Shown: in pieces, positions 43,887-52,779 of the stretch
How the letters are laid out: each line of letters begins with the position of its first letter
Position numbering within the stretch: the stretch's first letter is position 1
Source: Dinoroseobacter sp049800775
GTDB lineage: Bacteria; Pseudomonadota; Alphaproteobacteria; Rhodobacterales; Rhodobacteraceae
Direction of reading: 5' to 3'
Assembly: GCF_049800775.1 (NCBI RefSeq)
Contig: NZ_JBNAFR010000001.1
Location: 310,001-374,000 of the forward strand
DNA: 64,000 nucleotides
Notes under the pieces: generated by a model
What the model was told of the DNA's origin: nothing
What the model saw: the letters and a program-made list of their open reading frames with translations, nothing else
Databases searched by the model: none
Made by a program: the position numbers and the translations under genes

Positions 43887-45926
43887 TCATGCGCCGGATC
43901 CGGCCCGCACCGGGCGCAGCTCGACCCGTGCACCGAACCGGCTTTGACCGACGGAGAAGGGAAAGGCACCGAGGGCCGCCTCGGGTAGGACCGCGCTGGC
44001 ATCGGTCAGGGCATTGAGCCCGGGCCAGCCATCGCGGATCCAGACCAAACCGGCCGGGATGCGCGGCGTGACCTTGGCCTGCGCCGTGAAACATCCGCGC
44101 GCATTGTGCATCTCGACCGCCGCGCCATCCTCGATCCCGCGCTCTGCCGCGTCCGTGGGCGCGATCCAGAGGGCGGGCGCGGCCTCCCGCGCGGCCAGGG
44201 TCGGCAGGGCGCGCGCATGGTCAAAGAAGGAATGGAAATGCGCGAAGGTCCGACCATGCGCGAGCACGAGCCCCCCCTCCTCCGCCGGGTCCGGCATCTC
44301 CGGCAGCGCGGGCAAGCCCATCTCGACGGCACGGGCGGAGGCGAATTCGATCTTGCCCGAGGGCGTGGTGAAGGCATGGGTCGGATAGGCCACATGGGAG
44401 ACCGCGAGCGCCGCGCGCCCGCCCGCCGCCCGCAGGCTGTCAACCGTGGTATGGCCCGTGGCCGGATGGTCGAGCACCGCGTTCACCGCCGCCTCCTGAT
44501 CCGTCCAGGGGTAGACATCCTCTACGCCCAGCCGCGCGGCCAGCCCGATATAAATCTCGTGCACGGGGCGGGCCTCTCCGGCGGGGGGCAGCACCCGGTC
44601 GCAGAGATGAACATGGGTGTTGGTGGATTTCGCCCCGATCTCTTCGAGCCAGATCGTCCCCGGCAGGACGATATCCGCCGCCTCCCGGATCGTCTGGTTG
44701 GGAAAGATGTCGTGTGTCACGACCAGCTCGGCCCGGGCCAGAGCCGCCCGCGTCCGGGCGGTGTCGGGAAAGGAGGAGAGCAGGTTCGAGCCAAGCGAGA
44801 CGAGGACCTTGACCGCGCCGCTTTCCAGCGCTTCGAGGATCGCCTCCATCTGGTTAGGGATATAGGTGCCCGGCAGCCGACGATCCGCCGCCGAGACATC
44901 GACGAACCCGACCCCATGGCTGCGCCCGCCATGGCGCGGGCCGATCCCGCCCCCGGCGCGCCCGAAATTCCCGGTCAGCGCCGGAAGGCAACCGATGGCG
45001 CGCGCCGCCTGCCATGTGTTGTCGCCCTTATGCACCGAAGAGCCCCCCAGAACGATCATCGCCGCCGGGCTGGCCGCGTAGCGCCGGGCGAGATCGGCGA
45101 TCTGCTCGGCGGGCAGGCCGGTCCGTTCCGCGGCCCAAGCCGGGGTGTTCCGGGTCAGGTGATCGGCGAGCGCGTCGACGCCCACGGTATGGGCGGCCAC
45201 GAAATCGCGGTCCCAGAGCCCCTCGGCCAGGATCACCTGCATCATCGCCAGCGCCAGCGCCGTATCGGTTCCGGGCCGGAGCAGCAGGACCTCATCCGCC
45301 AGCGCTGAGGCCTCGGTCCGGCGCACATCGACCACGACCACCCGCGCGCCCCGGCGTTTGGCGATCTCCACATGGCGCAGGGTGTTGGCTTGGCTGACCG
45401 TGTTCGCCCCCCAGAGGATCACCATCTCGGAATGGGCGCTCAGATCCTCCTTGGTGGAGGTTTCGATCGCACCGGTCAGGCCCAACCCGAACGCACCCAG
45501 CCCCCAGCAGATCATCGCCGGGTTCCACGCCTGACAACCATAGAGGTTCGCGAAGCGGTCCATCTGGGCTCGTTTCAGCCCAAAGGCATAGTCATTGCCC
45601 CAATTCCCATGTCCCTGCCAGAAGCCCACCGCCTCGCGGCCCACGGCCTGCATCTGTGCGGCGATCCGGTCCAGCGCCCTGTCCCAGCTCAGCGTCTCCC
45701 AGGTGTCCGAGCCGCGCTGCGTCCGGGCCATCGGCTGCAAAAGGCGCTGGTCGTTGCCGACGATCTCATGGGCGGCCTTGCCCCGCATACAGAGAAAGCC
45801 CGCGCTGTCAGGATTGCTCTCGTCACCGGTGATCGTGACCGCGCCCGCCGCGTCCCGGGTCACCTCCATTCCGCACAGGGTCGGGTGACAGTTCATGGGG
45901 CACATGGTCCGAAAGGTCTGTGTCAT
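43887..45926 (-). CDS. Molybdopterin oxidoreductase with N-terminal [4Fe-4S] motif (formate dehydrogenase-like family)
   Basis: The protein has 679 residues. The iron-sulfur ligands are C9-x3-C13-x4-C18-x27-C46. The molybdenum-domain segments FWQGHGNWGNDYAFGLKRAQ and NPAMICWGLGAFGLG follow; the Cys in ICWG is the probable metal ligand. Asp/Gly-rich cofactor loops read ILWGANTVSQANTL and SLGSNLLSSFPDT, and a C-terminal dinucleotide-binding barrel starts near 555. No signal peptide is present, so it is cytoplasmic. It belongs to the stand-alone DMSO-reductase-superfamily proteins. No electron-transfer subunit is adjacent and the substrate is unknown. Confidence 0.85.
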   Translation of the reverse strand: MTQTFRTMCPMNCHPTLCGMEVTRDAAGAVTITGDESNPDSAGFLCMRGKAAHEIVGNDQRLLQPMARTQRGSDTWETLSWDRALDRIAAQMQAVGREAVGFWQGHGNWGNDYAFGLKRAQMDRFANLYGCQAWNPAMICWGLGAFGLGLTGAIETSTKEDLSAHSEMVILWGANTVSQANTLRHVEIAKRRGARVVVVDVRRTEASALADEVLLLRPGTDTALALAMMQVILAEGLWDRDFVAAHTVGVDALADHLTRNTPAWAAERTGLPAEQIADLARRYAASPAAMIVLGGSSVHKGDNTWQAARAIGCLPALTGNFGRAGGGIGPRHGGRSHGVGFVDVSAADRRLPGTYIPNQMEAILEALESGAVKVLVSLGSNLLSSFPDTARTRAALARAELVVTHDIFPNQTIREAADIVLPGTIWLEEIGAKSTNTHVHLCDRVLPPAGEARPVHEIYIGLAARLGVEDVYPWTDQEAAVNAVLDHPATGHTTVDSLRAAGGRAALAVSHVAYPTHAFTTPSGKIEFASARAVEMGLPALPEMPDPAEEGGLVLAHGRTFAHFHSFFDHARALPTLAAREAAPALWIAPTDAAERGIEDGAAVEMHNARGCFTAQAKVTPRIPAGLVWIRDGWPGLNALTDASAVLPEAALGAFPFSVGQSRFGARVELRPVRAGSGA

Positions 45927-46060
45927 GGCGGCTCTCTGCTGGCTCTTGCGGGGTCCAGTCTACGCAGGCAAGCCCCGCGCAGGCCAGTCCGCAGGGGTCA
46001 GAGGACATCGCTCCGAACGGCTATACGCGGTTTTGCCCGGCAAAGCGGCGCGCGGCGGGG

Positions 46061-46543
46061 TCAGCTGTTTTGTTGTCCGTGGACGGTCAGGGCCGATTCC
46101 CCGATGCCGATCACCAGCGTCTGTTGGGTCCAGTACCAGCGCCGGGTGGTCCATGTCCCCTCGAGCAGGATCGCGTCGCCCCGCACCGTGCCGTACCAGA
46201 CCACCGTGTGGGGGGCTTCGTCACAGACGGTCGTCGTGGTGAAATGGACCACATCCTCTTCGAGCCATGTCTGGTAGTCGGTCCAGCCGAAATCGCAGTA
46301 GATCTGGGCGCGCGACGACTGAAACCGGCCGTCGAAGAACCGCAGCGTGTCATAGACCACCTCTCCGGTCTCATCGATCGTATCGCGGGTCACGAAGATA
46401 CGACCATCCAACGCACCAGATTGGGCCCAGGGCAATGCAGGAACGGACAGATCCGGCAGATCATCGTTCATCACGCTCACCGTGCCCGCACCGGTGCCAA
46501 TCACCACGAAGGCGACCCCGGCGGTCTTGAGGAAATCGGACAT
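46061..46543 (-). CDS. Hypothetical exported or membrane-anchored protein
   Basis: The protein has 160 residues from ATG 46543; the longer frame adds a hydrophilic, unlikely 19-residue head. A hydrophobic segment about 7-25 (TAGVAFVVIGTGAGTVSVM) acts as a signal or anchor. The rest is rich in Trp, Tyr and Thr with a likely beta structure (RIFVTRDTIDETGEVVYDTL, VVWYGTVRGDAILLEGTWT). Two cysteines (ICDFG context and TVCDE) could form a disulfide. I do not recognise the family. It stands alone between the molybdoenzyme and an FAD protein. Confidence 0.7.
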   Translation of the reverse strand: MSDFLKTAGVAFVVIGTGAGTVSVMNDDLPDLSVPALPWAQSGALDGRIFVTRDTIDETGEVVYDTLRFFDGRFQSSRAQIYCDFGWTDYQTWLEEDVVHFTTTTVCDEAPHTVVWYGTVRGDAILLEGTWTTRRWYWTQQTLVIGIGESALTVHGQQNS

Positions 46544-46699
46544 GGCATGCGCCTTCCTGTTCTGGCCCCGGCATACAGTAAATGCATGCATAGGTTGCAC
46601 TCCACGCCCCGCTTAAACCCTAGTATACTTTTCAGGTTTGCGCACGCGAATTCGCGCGCAGGCCAAAGCGCTGCGCCGCGCATCAGGAATTTTGCAAAA

Positions 46700-48121
46700 T
46701 CAGATGCCGGAGGCCGCCCGGGCCACATAGGCGCGCAACATATGGGCGTCGAACAAGGGCATGGCCACAACATCCCCGCCGATCTCGCTGGTGACTGGCG
46801 AGAGGTAGCGGACACCCGGGGCGTTGGTCTGGCACCCCGGTCCTACGCGGATGCCCCGCGTGGTCGGGCAAAGTGTGATCAACCCCTGGCGCAACATGTC
46901 TTCCGACAGCGGATCGAATCGCGAGTTTGGCCCTGCTCCGGCGCAGTTCACGACAAAGCCGGTCTCGTGGCGATGCTCCTGCCCCTGCGCGTCACGCAAG
47001 AGGACGGTGGCCCCCTCGGCGCCGGGTTCGATCGCGGAGACCATGGCTTTGATCACCCGCGCCGAGCCCGCCGCGACGAAGCGGTGCATATCCGCGATCG
47101 TGTCGCGCGTTCCGCCCCGCAGCCAGAGCCGCAGCTTGCCGGGTACATGGCGCGCCTCTTCCGGGTCGGGCACATAATCGGTCAACGGGTTGGCGAGGAA
47201 ATGCGCCCGGAACCCGGCCCGGATCTCGCGCATCTCGTCGCCTGCCTCCGCAGCACGGGCAATCTCGGCGGCGACTTCGGCCAGAAAGGTCTCGGCCCGG
47301 GCATGGCCCTTGGTCAGACGCGGCTCGGTCAGCTTGCGCGGCAGGCGCGGGACCAGCGGCGCGGGGATCTCGCCATCGGGCGTGCAGGCCACGAAGCGCA
47401 GATCCGCCTCATCCCGCAGGCTCTGGCACAGGCGCAGCACATCGAGCATGGCCGCGTTCCCCCCGACGCAGAATATCTCGGCCCCGCGCCGAATATGGGC
47501 GGCGATCCGGTCCTCGTGACCAAAGACCGAGGGCGCGCTGAACGCGCTGTCATCCCCGGCGAACCGCATGGTCGACGGACCGCCCGGCGCCACGTCGAGC
47601 CTGCTGGCCACGATCTCGCGCCCGGCCTTTGTGCGCAGGGTGACACCCTTACCGCTGACCTCAAGGGCCAGCGCCTGATCATTGATCAGCTCGACCGTCG
47701 CGCCCTGCGCCGCGAGGCGCGCGATGGCGGCCTCGGCCCGTTCGGCCATGAAATCCCCGTAAAACTCCCGTGGCGCGTTTACACCGTAGAGATCTCCACG
47801 CGCGATCAGCGGTTGTGCCGCGCCCAGCCAGTCCGGCGCGCGCCCCTCCATGGTCTCGGTGATCTGGTCCCAGCGCGCCGCCAGCCATTTCGCGAAATCG
47901 GGATCGATATCGTCGGCGGGCGAATTCAACAGATAGGCGTAGCGCCAGGGCGTGCCCGGAGTGCCCTTGGCATAGGCCAACCCGCGGCCCAGATCCGAAG
48001 CGGCCTCCCCCAGAACCACCACCTGCTGTCCGGGCGCGGGTGCGCAGATTTCCAGGAAGGCCAGCGCCGTAATGCCATCGCCAACAATCACATGGGGTCG
48101 CTCTTCGGGCAGCACGCGCAT
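46700..48121 (-). CDS. FAD/NAD(P)-binding protein (FAD_NAD_binding_9 type)
   Basis: The protein has 473 residues. The N-terminal flavin-binding strand-turn-helix HVIVGDGITALAFLEICA is followed by GRGLAYAKGTPGTPWRYAYL and LLNSPADDIDPDFAKWL. This is the pattern of the family often annotated HI0933/FAD_NAD_binding_9 with a conserved lnvPa-like motif. A second dinucleotide site IFCVGGNAAMLDVLRL and a C-terminal NCAGAGPN complete the fold. It is probably an oxidoreductase of unknown substrate. It is leftward, 128 bp from algX, and is not clearly part of the alginate operon. Confidence 0.8.
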   Translation of the reverse strand: MRVLPEERPHVIVGDGITALAFLEICAPAPGQQVVVLGEAASDLGRGLAYAKGTPGTPWRYAYLLNSPADDIDPDFAKWLAARWDQITETMEGRAPDWLGAAQPLIARGDLYGVNAPREFYGDFMAERAEAAIARLAAQGATVELINDQALALEVSGKGVTLRTKAGREIVASRLDVAPGGPSTMRFAGDDSAFSAPSVFGHEDRIAAHIRRGAEIFCVGGNAAMLDVLRLCQSLRDEADLRFVACTPDGEIPAPLVPRLPRKLTEPRLTKGHARAETFLAEVAAEIARAAEAGDEMREIRAGFRAHFLANPLTDYVPDPEEARHVPGKLRLWLRGGTRDTIADMHRFVAAGSARVIKAMVSAIEPGAEGATVLLRDAQGQEHRHETGFVVNCAGAGPNSRFDPLSEDMLRQGLITLCPTTRGIRVGPGCQTNAPGVRYLSPVTSEIGGDVVAMPLFDAHMLRAYVARAASGI

Positions 48122-48249
48122 CGCTTTCTCTGAGTTCGGGACATGCGAGCATTAGTCCCGCGCGCCCCCTCTGGTCAACTCGGCGCCGTGCCGCCGGTGC
48201 CCCGTGCCGCAGGATCGCGACAGGTGCCACCGACAACACGGCGCCCCAC

Positions 48250-49602
48250 TCACCCCGGGAACAGGCGGATCTCGGCGATCTCCGCGTCCTTGGCCGGGGT
48301 CAGGGTCAGGGCCACCGGCGTCTTGGAGCCGAAGTGATCGAGACTGCCAAAGACGCTGTGGGACCGCATCTCAACCGGGACAGCGCGCCGCCGCCGGAGC
48401 GAGACCTTGCCCGTGGATCCGTCGTCAAAGCGCAGCTCGAGCCGCATGTCCTGATGCTTGAGGCCCTGGGTCACGATCTCGATCCCGCCCGGTGCGCCAC
48501 CCGAAAGAGGGATGTCGACCGATTTACCCGGGGTCACGGCCACCGGCACAGCGCGTTGCGACGCCCCGGCGGCCTGCAACGCCCCCAGAAGCTGGCGCAG
48601 GAAGGAGGTCGAGTTGAAGCTCTCGGTATAGGGCAGCTCCCAGACGACCATGGCGTGGTCGCGCCGCTCCAGCGCACCCGAGAGGACATAGGCCTCGATC
48701 GCGCCGATCGGCCCGCCGCCAGACACCGACAGGTTCTCGACATCCGCGTCAAACGCCCGGGCCAGGGCATCGCCGAACCGGTAATCGTCGGACTTGTTGC
48801 GGTTCGAGAAGCTGCTGCCCAGCAGGGCGATGGACGGACCCGCCTGCGTGTCATCCAGCAGGTCCAGCGCCGTGGGCCGGGTCAGATCGTAGAGCTGGAC
48901 CTCCTCGACCCCTGGATCCTGATCACAGGCCTTGCGCAGGATCTCGGCGAGCGAGCCCTTTTCACGATAGCTCTCATCAGCCTTGGCCGCAGGGACAAAG
49001 GATGCCGCCGCCGGAAACAGACCCGGACGCTGGGTCGCCGTCAGCGCCGCGAGGCGGGACGCGCTCGCCGCAGCCCCCAAGGGGGTCCAGTGGGTATCAC
49101 GGCGAAAATAGAAGCGGTCGCGCAACGCCGGATCTCCGAGCGCCAGCGCCTGCAGGTCGGGGACAATCGCGCCGGTCTCGGACAGCTGGGCGAGCAGCGC
49201 GGCAAACGAGGCCTGCGCGGCGGCCACATCGTAGCGCTCGCCCCCCATGGCGGCATCGAGCTGCGCCTGCCCCGCCACGACGGGACGCGGCGGCGCGATC
49301 AGGATCGCGAGCGCCACATCCCGCGCCGCGAAGGCTTGGGCGATTTCCCCGACCAGCGTCGCTGCGCTGCGTTTCATGTCGTAGCGGTCCTTGAGCTGGT
49401 CGCGGGTAAACATCCAGCCGCTCTGCTGATCGCTGTAGATCGGCGCAACCTTGGCATAGCGCTTCGGCAGGCTCTCGGCCTCCAGCAGCGCGGAACAATA
49501 GGGCGCTGCCTGCGCGTGGGGCGCGGCCAGAAGCGCGGCGGCTCCGATCACCGAGGCGAGTTTGGCGCAGTATTTCGCGGTGTGTTTCAGGGCGGTTTTC
49601 AT
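48250..49602 (-). CDS. algX: Alginate O-acetylation protein AlgX
   Basis: The protein has 450 residues and a signal peptide about 1-32 (ends AQAAPYC). The SGNH-like acetyltransferase domain has WMFTRDQLKDRYD, the Asp-His motif in RRDTHWTPLGAAAS (about 167-180) and the Ser in LLGSSFSNRN (about 265-274). A C-terminal carbohydrate-binding-like beta domain follows from about 345. AlgX adds acetyl groups to the polymer in the periplasm. The ATG overlaps the algJ stop (ATGA at 49599). It is last in the leftward algF-algI-algJ-algX unit. Confidence 0.86.
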   Translation of the reverse strand: MKTALKHTAKYCAKLASVIGAAALLAAPHAQAAPYCSALLEAESLPKRYAKVAPIYSDQQSGWMFTRDQLKDRYDMKRSAATLVGEIAQAFAARDVALAILIAPPRPVVAGQAQLDAAMGGERYDVAAAQASFAALLAQLSETGAIVPDLQALALGDPALRDRFYFRRDTHWTPLGAAASASRLAALTATQRPGLFPAAASFVPAAKADESYREKGSLAEILRKACDQDPGVEEVQLYDLTRPTALDLLDDTQAGPSIALLGSSFSNRNKSDDYRFGDALARAFDADVENLSVSGGGPIGAIEAYVLSGALERRDHAMVVWELPYTESFNSTSFLRQLLGALQAAGASQRAVPVAVTPGKSVDIPLSGGAPGGIEIVTQGLKHQDMRLELRFDDGSTGKVSLRRRRAVPVEMRSHSVFGSLDHFGSKTPVALTLTPAKDAEIAEIRLFPG

Positions 49603-50612
49603 GATTGGGGGCTCCTGGCTGTGAGGTAGCGTTCCGGGATCTCCCAGAGCACGAGGGTTGGCGGGGTGCCGAGCGTATCGAGCTCGGCGAGAAAGGCGTC
49701 CATGGGGGCAAAGGGGCCCTGCCCCACGGCACTGGCATTGAGCAGATCGACCTGCAGCGCCTGGCTCAGGAACCCGGCGAAGTGGAAGGCAGGCTTGGCG
49801 GAGAAGCTCGTGCCCACCAGCGCCACGGGGATCTCCGCCGCGCCAAAGAGGCCCCCTGCCGAGGTTACCGTGGTGTCATAGGTCCGGATCAGGTCGGGAT
49901 GGGGGCCGACATGCGGGCGCAGCGCACCGGTGGCGACGAACCCGGCCAGATCCCCGTCGAAGGCGCGGAACCCGGTTTTGCGGGTCTCGACATTGCTTTG
50001 GGCCAGCGGGGTATCGGCGAGCGCGGCGGCGATGGCCTCGGCGGCGCGATGGGCGCCCTCGGGGCTCCAATGGGTGTCACTGCGCAGAAACGACGTGTCG
50101 AAATCGAGCGCGGGCCGCAGGTCGATCACCGGCAGGCCGGCTGCCGCGACCGTGGTCAGCGCCCGGTCATAGCGTCCGGCGAACCCGGCGGAGCGCCCGC
50201 GCGGCAGACGGTGGGCCTGCATCCGCGCCTTGTCGGGCACGATGACCGGGGCCAACTGAATGCCGCGCGCCGCAAGTACCGACCGGGCATGGGCGAGCTC
50301 CGCCGCCAGATCCCGGAGGGCCTCGGGCTCGGCGAATTCCTCAGCCGTGAAAAGCCAGCCCCCCTGCCCCGCAACCGCCCCCTGAGCGGGTTCGCGGAAA
50401 AGCTGCCAGCGCAGGGCGGCCCAAAGCTCCACCGCCGCGGACTGGGTCGGCAGGGCGGTCTCGAACCGCGCCTCGAAGCCTCGCTGATAGCGGCCATCGG
50501 CCCAGCCCTCCAGCGGCGTACCCGCGTCCACATTGATCAGGGCCGCAACGGACAGGGCCGCGAGGCCAGCGGTCAGGGCCAGGGGAATGATGGTATCGGA
50601 TTTCGGATCCAT
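49599..50612 (-). CDS. algJ: Alginate O-acetyltransferase AlgJ
   Basis: The protein has 337 residues from ATG 50612, supported by GAGGAG upstream. A longer frame to 50936 lies inside algI and is rejected. An N-terminal signal-anchor spans about 6-25 (IIPLALTAGLAALSVAALI). The SGNH-like domain has GWLFTAEEFAEP, the Asp-His motif SDTHWSPEGAHRAAE and the Ser in VALVGTSFSAKP. AlgJ acts with AlgI and AlgF in periplasmic acetyl transfer to mannuronate residues. It overlaps algX by four bases and lies 11 bp after algI. Confidence 0.87.
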   Translation of the reverse strand: MDPKSDTIIPLALTAGLAALSVAALINVDAGTPLEGWADGRYQRGFEARFETALPTQSAAVELWAALRWQLFREPAQGAVAGQGGWLFTAEEFAEPEALRDLAAELAHARSVLAARGIQLAPVIVPDKARMQAHRLPRGRSAGFAGRYDRALTTVAAAGLPVIDLRPALDFDTSFLRSDTHWSPEGAHRAAEAIAAALADTPLAQSNVETRKTGFRAFDGDLAGFVATGALRPHVGPHPDLIRTYDTTVTSAGGLFGAAEIPVALVGTSFSAKPAFHFAGFLSQALQVDLLNASAVGQGPFAPMDAFLAELDTLGTPPTLVLWEIPERYLTARSPQS

Positions 50613-50623
50613 CGCTCGTCTCC

Positions 50624-52000
50624 TCAAAACTGGAAATACAGGAAGGGGCTCTCGGTCCGGGCCTGCACCACAACGCAGCACAGGAGGGACAGAACCGCCG
50701 GTTTCAGGCGCTGCGCGAGGCTCGGGACCTGCCAGCGACCGGGCCGCCGCAGGGACAGGCCAAGCCCGATGATCAGGAAGATCGCCTCGGTCGGCGCGGT
50801 CAGGGTGATCAGCTCGGGCCGCAGGGCGACGCCGTTCAGCCCGACCATGCCGCCATAGATGGCCAGCGCATCGGCGAGCGTTTCCGCCCGAAACACCACC
50901 CAGCCGAGGATCACGAAGACCATGGTCAGCGGCCATGCGATGGCGCGCGGCCAGACCGTGTCGCGGGATTTCGCGCCCAGCGCGCGCTCCAGCGCCATCA
51001 GTCCGCCATGCCAGATCCCCCAGACCACGAAGGTCCAGTTTGCCCCGTGCCAGATCCCGCCCAGCACCATGGTCAGCAGCAGGTTGCGATAGGTTTTCGC
51101 CGCCCCGCCCCGGTTCCCGCCCAGCGGCACGTAGAGATAGTCACGCAGCCAGCGCGACAGGCTGATATGCCAGCGCCGCCAGAACTCGGTGATCGAGCGG
51201 CTGGTATAGGGGGCGTCGAAATTCTCCGGAAAGCGGAAGCCGATCATCAGGCCAAGCCCGATGGCCATGGCCGAGTAGCCCGCGAAGTCGAACAGCAGCT
51301 GCACGGAATAGGCCAGCGCCCCGAGCCAGGCCTCGGCGGCCGTGGGGTCCGGCAGGGCAAAGATCCGGTCCGCAAGCGGCGCGACACTGTCCGCAACCAG
51401 CAGTTTCATCGCCACCCCTTCGACGAAGCGGCGCACGCCCCGGGCGAAGATCGACAGGGAATGGCTGCGCGCCTCGAACTGATGGGCGAGGTCCTTGTAG
51501 CGCAGGACCGGCCCGGCAATCAGCTGCGGGAAGAGCGACGAGAAGGCGAGGAAATCCACCAGCTTGCGGGCGGGCGGCGCGTCTCCGCGCGCCACGTCGA
51601 TCACGTAGCTGATCGACTGGAAGGCCAGGAAGGACAGGCCAATCGGCAGGATGATCTCAGGCACGGTGAGGGCATCGCCCCCCAGCGCCGTGTTGAGGTT
51701 CCCGAGAATGAAGGTCGTGTATTTGAACCAGCCCAGAACGGCGAGGTTGAACCCCACGCCCAGACGCACGGCCCATTTCCGAACCTCGGGCCGGGTTGCT
51801 CCGGCTGCGACGCGACCGGCGACGAAGCTGCCCCCGGCAATGGCGTAAAGCACGATCAGCGCATCCGCCCGCCACCAGGCGTAAAACAGGGTCGAGGCCA
51901 GCAGGATCAGCCAGTTCCGCGCGGCTTTGGGGACGACGTAGTAGGTCGCCAGAAAGACCGGCAGGAACCCGAAGAGGAAGATGGGTGTGGAGAAGACCAT
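50624..52000 (-). CDS. algI: Alginate O-acetyltransferase AlgI (MBOAT family)
   Basis: This is a 458-residue membrane-bound O-acyltransferase with about ten hydrophobic segments. Family landmarks are FLPVFLATYYVVPKAARNWL, LPIGLSFLAFQSISYVIDV, the conserved WRRWHISLSRWLRDYLYVPL and the catalytic-His segment VLGGIWHGANWTFVVWG. AlgI moves acetyl groups from a cytoplasmic donor across the inner membrane for AlgJ/AlgX. It is 3 bp downstream of algF. Confidence 0.93.
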   Translation of the reverse strand: MVFSTPIFLFGFLPVFLATYYVVPKAARNWLILLASTLFYAWWRADALIVLYAIAGGSFVAGRVAAGATRPEVRKWAVRLGVGFNLAVLGWFKYTTFILGNLNTALGGDALTVPEIILPIGLSFLAFQSISYVIDVARGDAPPARKLVDFLAFSSLFPQLIAGPVLRYKDLAHQFEARSHSLSIFARGVRRFVEGVAMKLLVADSVAPLADRIFALPDPTAAEAWLGALAYSVQLLFDFAGYSAMAIGLGLMIGFRFPENFDAPYTSRSITEFWRRWHISLSRWLRDYLYVPLGGNRGGAAKTYRNLLLTMVLGGIWHGANWTFVVWGIWHGGLMALERALGAKSRDTVWPRAIAWPLTMVFVILGWVVFRAETLADALAIYGGMVGLNGVALRPELITLTAPTEAIFLIIGLGLSLRRPGRWQVPSLAQRLKPAVLSLLCCVVVQARTESPFLYFQF

Positions 52001-52003
52001 GGA

Positions 52004-52591
52004 TCAGTCCGCCAGCGTGGGGCCAAAGCGGTTCTCGATCAGCTGCGCGCCGTCCGGACGCGCCACGAAAGTCACGTTCTGACCGCGCCGGAGGCTGACC
52101 TCGAACCGGCCCAGATCCGCGCCATCGGCCGTGACCACGGCAAGCGTGACCGCCACCGGGTTCACGGCGCGGGCGGCGGCGGCCCCCGTCTCGGTCTCGG
52201 CCACGACAACCATGGCAGGCTCGGCAACTTCGAGCCGGACCGGCGCATCTGCGAGGTTCACCAGCGTGAGCTGCACCTTGCTGCGATCCGGGCGGGCGGG
52301 TTCCTCGATGACGACCACGGCGCCACCGGCATCCCGGGCGGCGGTGTAATAGACCCCCGGCTGCGCGCCGCTCGTGGCGGCGGCAGAGACCGGGTGGAAG
52401 ACATCGCCCTCGGCACCGAGCGCGGCAATGCCATAGATCTCGGGCGCGGGCCCCGGCTCGATCCAGCGCAGGAAGGCGGCATCCTCGGGCGGGGGCGCGT
52501 CATAGAGCGTGTTGTCCGCAGCAATGCCGGTGGCAGCGGTGGACAGAAACACCCCAAAAGCAAGAGACACGGGGGAAAATCGAACTGGCAT
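52004..52591 (-). CDS. algF: Alginate O-acetylation protein AlgF
   Basis: The protein has 195 residues from ATG 52591, with AAAGGAG in front; a longer frame to 52843 overlaps algC and is rejected. A signal peptide covers about 1-24 (ends GIAAD). The mature protein begins NTLYDAPPPEDAAFLRWI, as in AlgF, and has two beta-rich domains, the second with VRLEVAEPAMVVVAE and RRGQNVTFVARPDG. AlgF is a periplasmic partner of the acetylation complex. First gene of the leftward acetylation unit. Confidence 0.82.
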   Translation of the reverse strand: MPVRFSPVSLAFGVFLSTAATGIAADNTLYDAPPPEDAAFLRWIEPGPAPEIYGIAALGAEGDVFHPVSAAATSGAQPGVYYTAARDAGGAVVVIEEPARPDRSKVQLTLVNLADAPVRLEVAEPAMVVVAETETGAAAARAVNPVAVTLAVVTADGADLGRFEVSLRRGQNVTFVARPDGAQLIENRFGPTLAD

Positions 52592-52650
52592 AACAGGCTC
52601 CTTTGTTGGAACCGGCATACCGGAGACGCGGTGCGCCCGAGCTGCGCAAA

Positions 52651-52674
52651 AGTATAGCCGTCCCTCTCGGAGGG
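52651..52674 (-). promoter_or_regulatory. Candidate algF promoter with inverted repeat
   Basis: Reading leftward, a TATACT -10 element (complement of 52651-52656) lies 60 bp before algF. Just upstream is CCCTC-N3-GAGGG (52662-52674), in the spacer/-35 zone. The same CTATACTTT core is found upstream of alg44. Confidence 0.45.
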
Positions 52675-52722
52675 CTACACCACTGCCCCTTGGGACAGGC
52701 GGGCAAGGCCCCACCCCACGTG

Positions 52723-52757
52723 AAAACGCCGCCCGAGAGGGGGACCCTCGGACGGCG
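52723..52757 (-). terminator. Terminator after algC
   Basis: Leftward, arms at 52747-52757 and 52727-52737 pair over 11 bp with one G-U wobble, followed by TTTT (52726-52723). It separates algC from the algFIJX unit. Confidence 0.75.
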
Positions 52758-52779
52758 CTGTTCGAAGATGTGGACCCTG

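Noticed and set aside
45920..48133. A rightward 737-codon open frame
   Set aside because: It is antisense to the FAD-binding protein and the hypothetical protein; no ribosome-binding site or domain is visible.
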